Part shown: one piece after another, positions 63,641 to 64,000 of the stretch
Layout of the letters: the number at the start of each line of letters is the position of its first letter
Numbering within the stretch: the first letter of the stretch is position 1
Assembly: GCA_022494885.1 (NCBI GenBank)
Contig: JAGVSM010004552.1
Location: forward strand, 1 to 64,000
Source of the DNA: Micrasema longulum
Lineage: Eukaryota > Arthropoda > Insecta > Trichoptera > Brachycentridae
Direction: 5' to 3'
DNA: 64,000 nucleotides
Notes under the pieces: model-generated
Databases searched by the model: none
Told to the model about the DNA's origin: nothing
The model's input: only the letters and a program-made list of their open reading frames with translations
Program-made: the position numbers and the translations under genes

Positions 63641-64000
63641 ATGATCACGACGTTCAAAATTCGAACACAGAAGTTCAAAACAAATCAATAACGGATTAAA
63701 CATTTTTTCAACGTATGAAAACAAATAAAAAAGTTAGTCAGAAATTTTGAATAAATCAACCGCCAGCTTCCGTAGAATTAATCAGATTTCAGAAAAAGTA
63801 AAAAAACTTGTTAAAACATAAAAAAATTGTGTCATCGAACAATAGCAAAGGTAAAGCTGAAGTTTATCAAAAGTTAACAAAGATTGAAAAAAGTTCTCGG
63901 TTTAGAAGAAAATGTAGATATTTTGAAATCAAACGGAAAGAAAGTTCCATTTGTAAGGCTTTGACGGGAAAAGGAGAACATACCAGAATTGCAGTAGCGT

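Overview
The window is AT-rich, intron-bearing eukaryotic DNA, most likely from an insect or another arthropod with a repeat-laden genome. Lepidoptera is my guess only. Support comes from GT-AG exons tens to hundreds of bases long separated by introns of 1.5-8 kb, from many decayed non-LTR retrotransposons (RTE, CR1-like, Jockey-like, and an I/R1-like type with RNase H), from tRNA-derived SINEs, from mariner/pogo-type DNA elements, and from a hammerhead-ribozyme motif of the kind carried by Penelope-like retroelements.

The only host gene I can defend is on the + strand between 2507 and about 16.1 kb. Five exons (2507-2715, 10811-10915, 12442-12621, 14258-14436, 15958-16079) join in compatible phases 1-0, 0-0, 0-0, 0-2 and 2-1. 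Together they encode most of a Spondin_N domain followed by an acidic linker rich in N-glycosylation sequons. The signal peptide and domain start lie upstream of the window. The 3' end is uncertain: exon 5 has a strong donor, but reading through it gives a stop at 16129 and AATAAA signals at 16210-16219. I find no thrombospondin or Kunitz exon in the remaining 48 kb.

The rest is intron or intergenic repeat sequence. 0-2.5 kb holds an RTE element. 3.4-10.8 kb (intron 1) holds a hammerhead pair around a CR1 fragment, a solo LTR, an RNase H-bearing LINE and a Jockey fragment. A pogo-like MITE sits 37 bp after exon 3, and a deleted mariner lies in intron 4. 16-38 kb is a patchwork of RTE, CR1, Jockey and SINE fragments, with a THAP-like fragment nested in a CR1 copy at about 35.4 kb. 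38-55 kb contains paired LINE copies, several near-perfect palindromes and a second solo LTR. 52-61 kb contains short foldback/MITE elements and a three-copy unknown repeat. 61.7-62.9 kb is a CR1-like reverse-transcriptase relic.

No bacterial-type operons, CRISPR arrays, rRNA genes or convincing functional tRNA genes are present. Every tRNA-like sequence looks like a SINE head.
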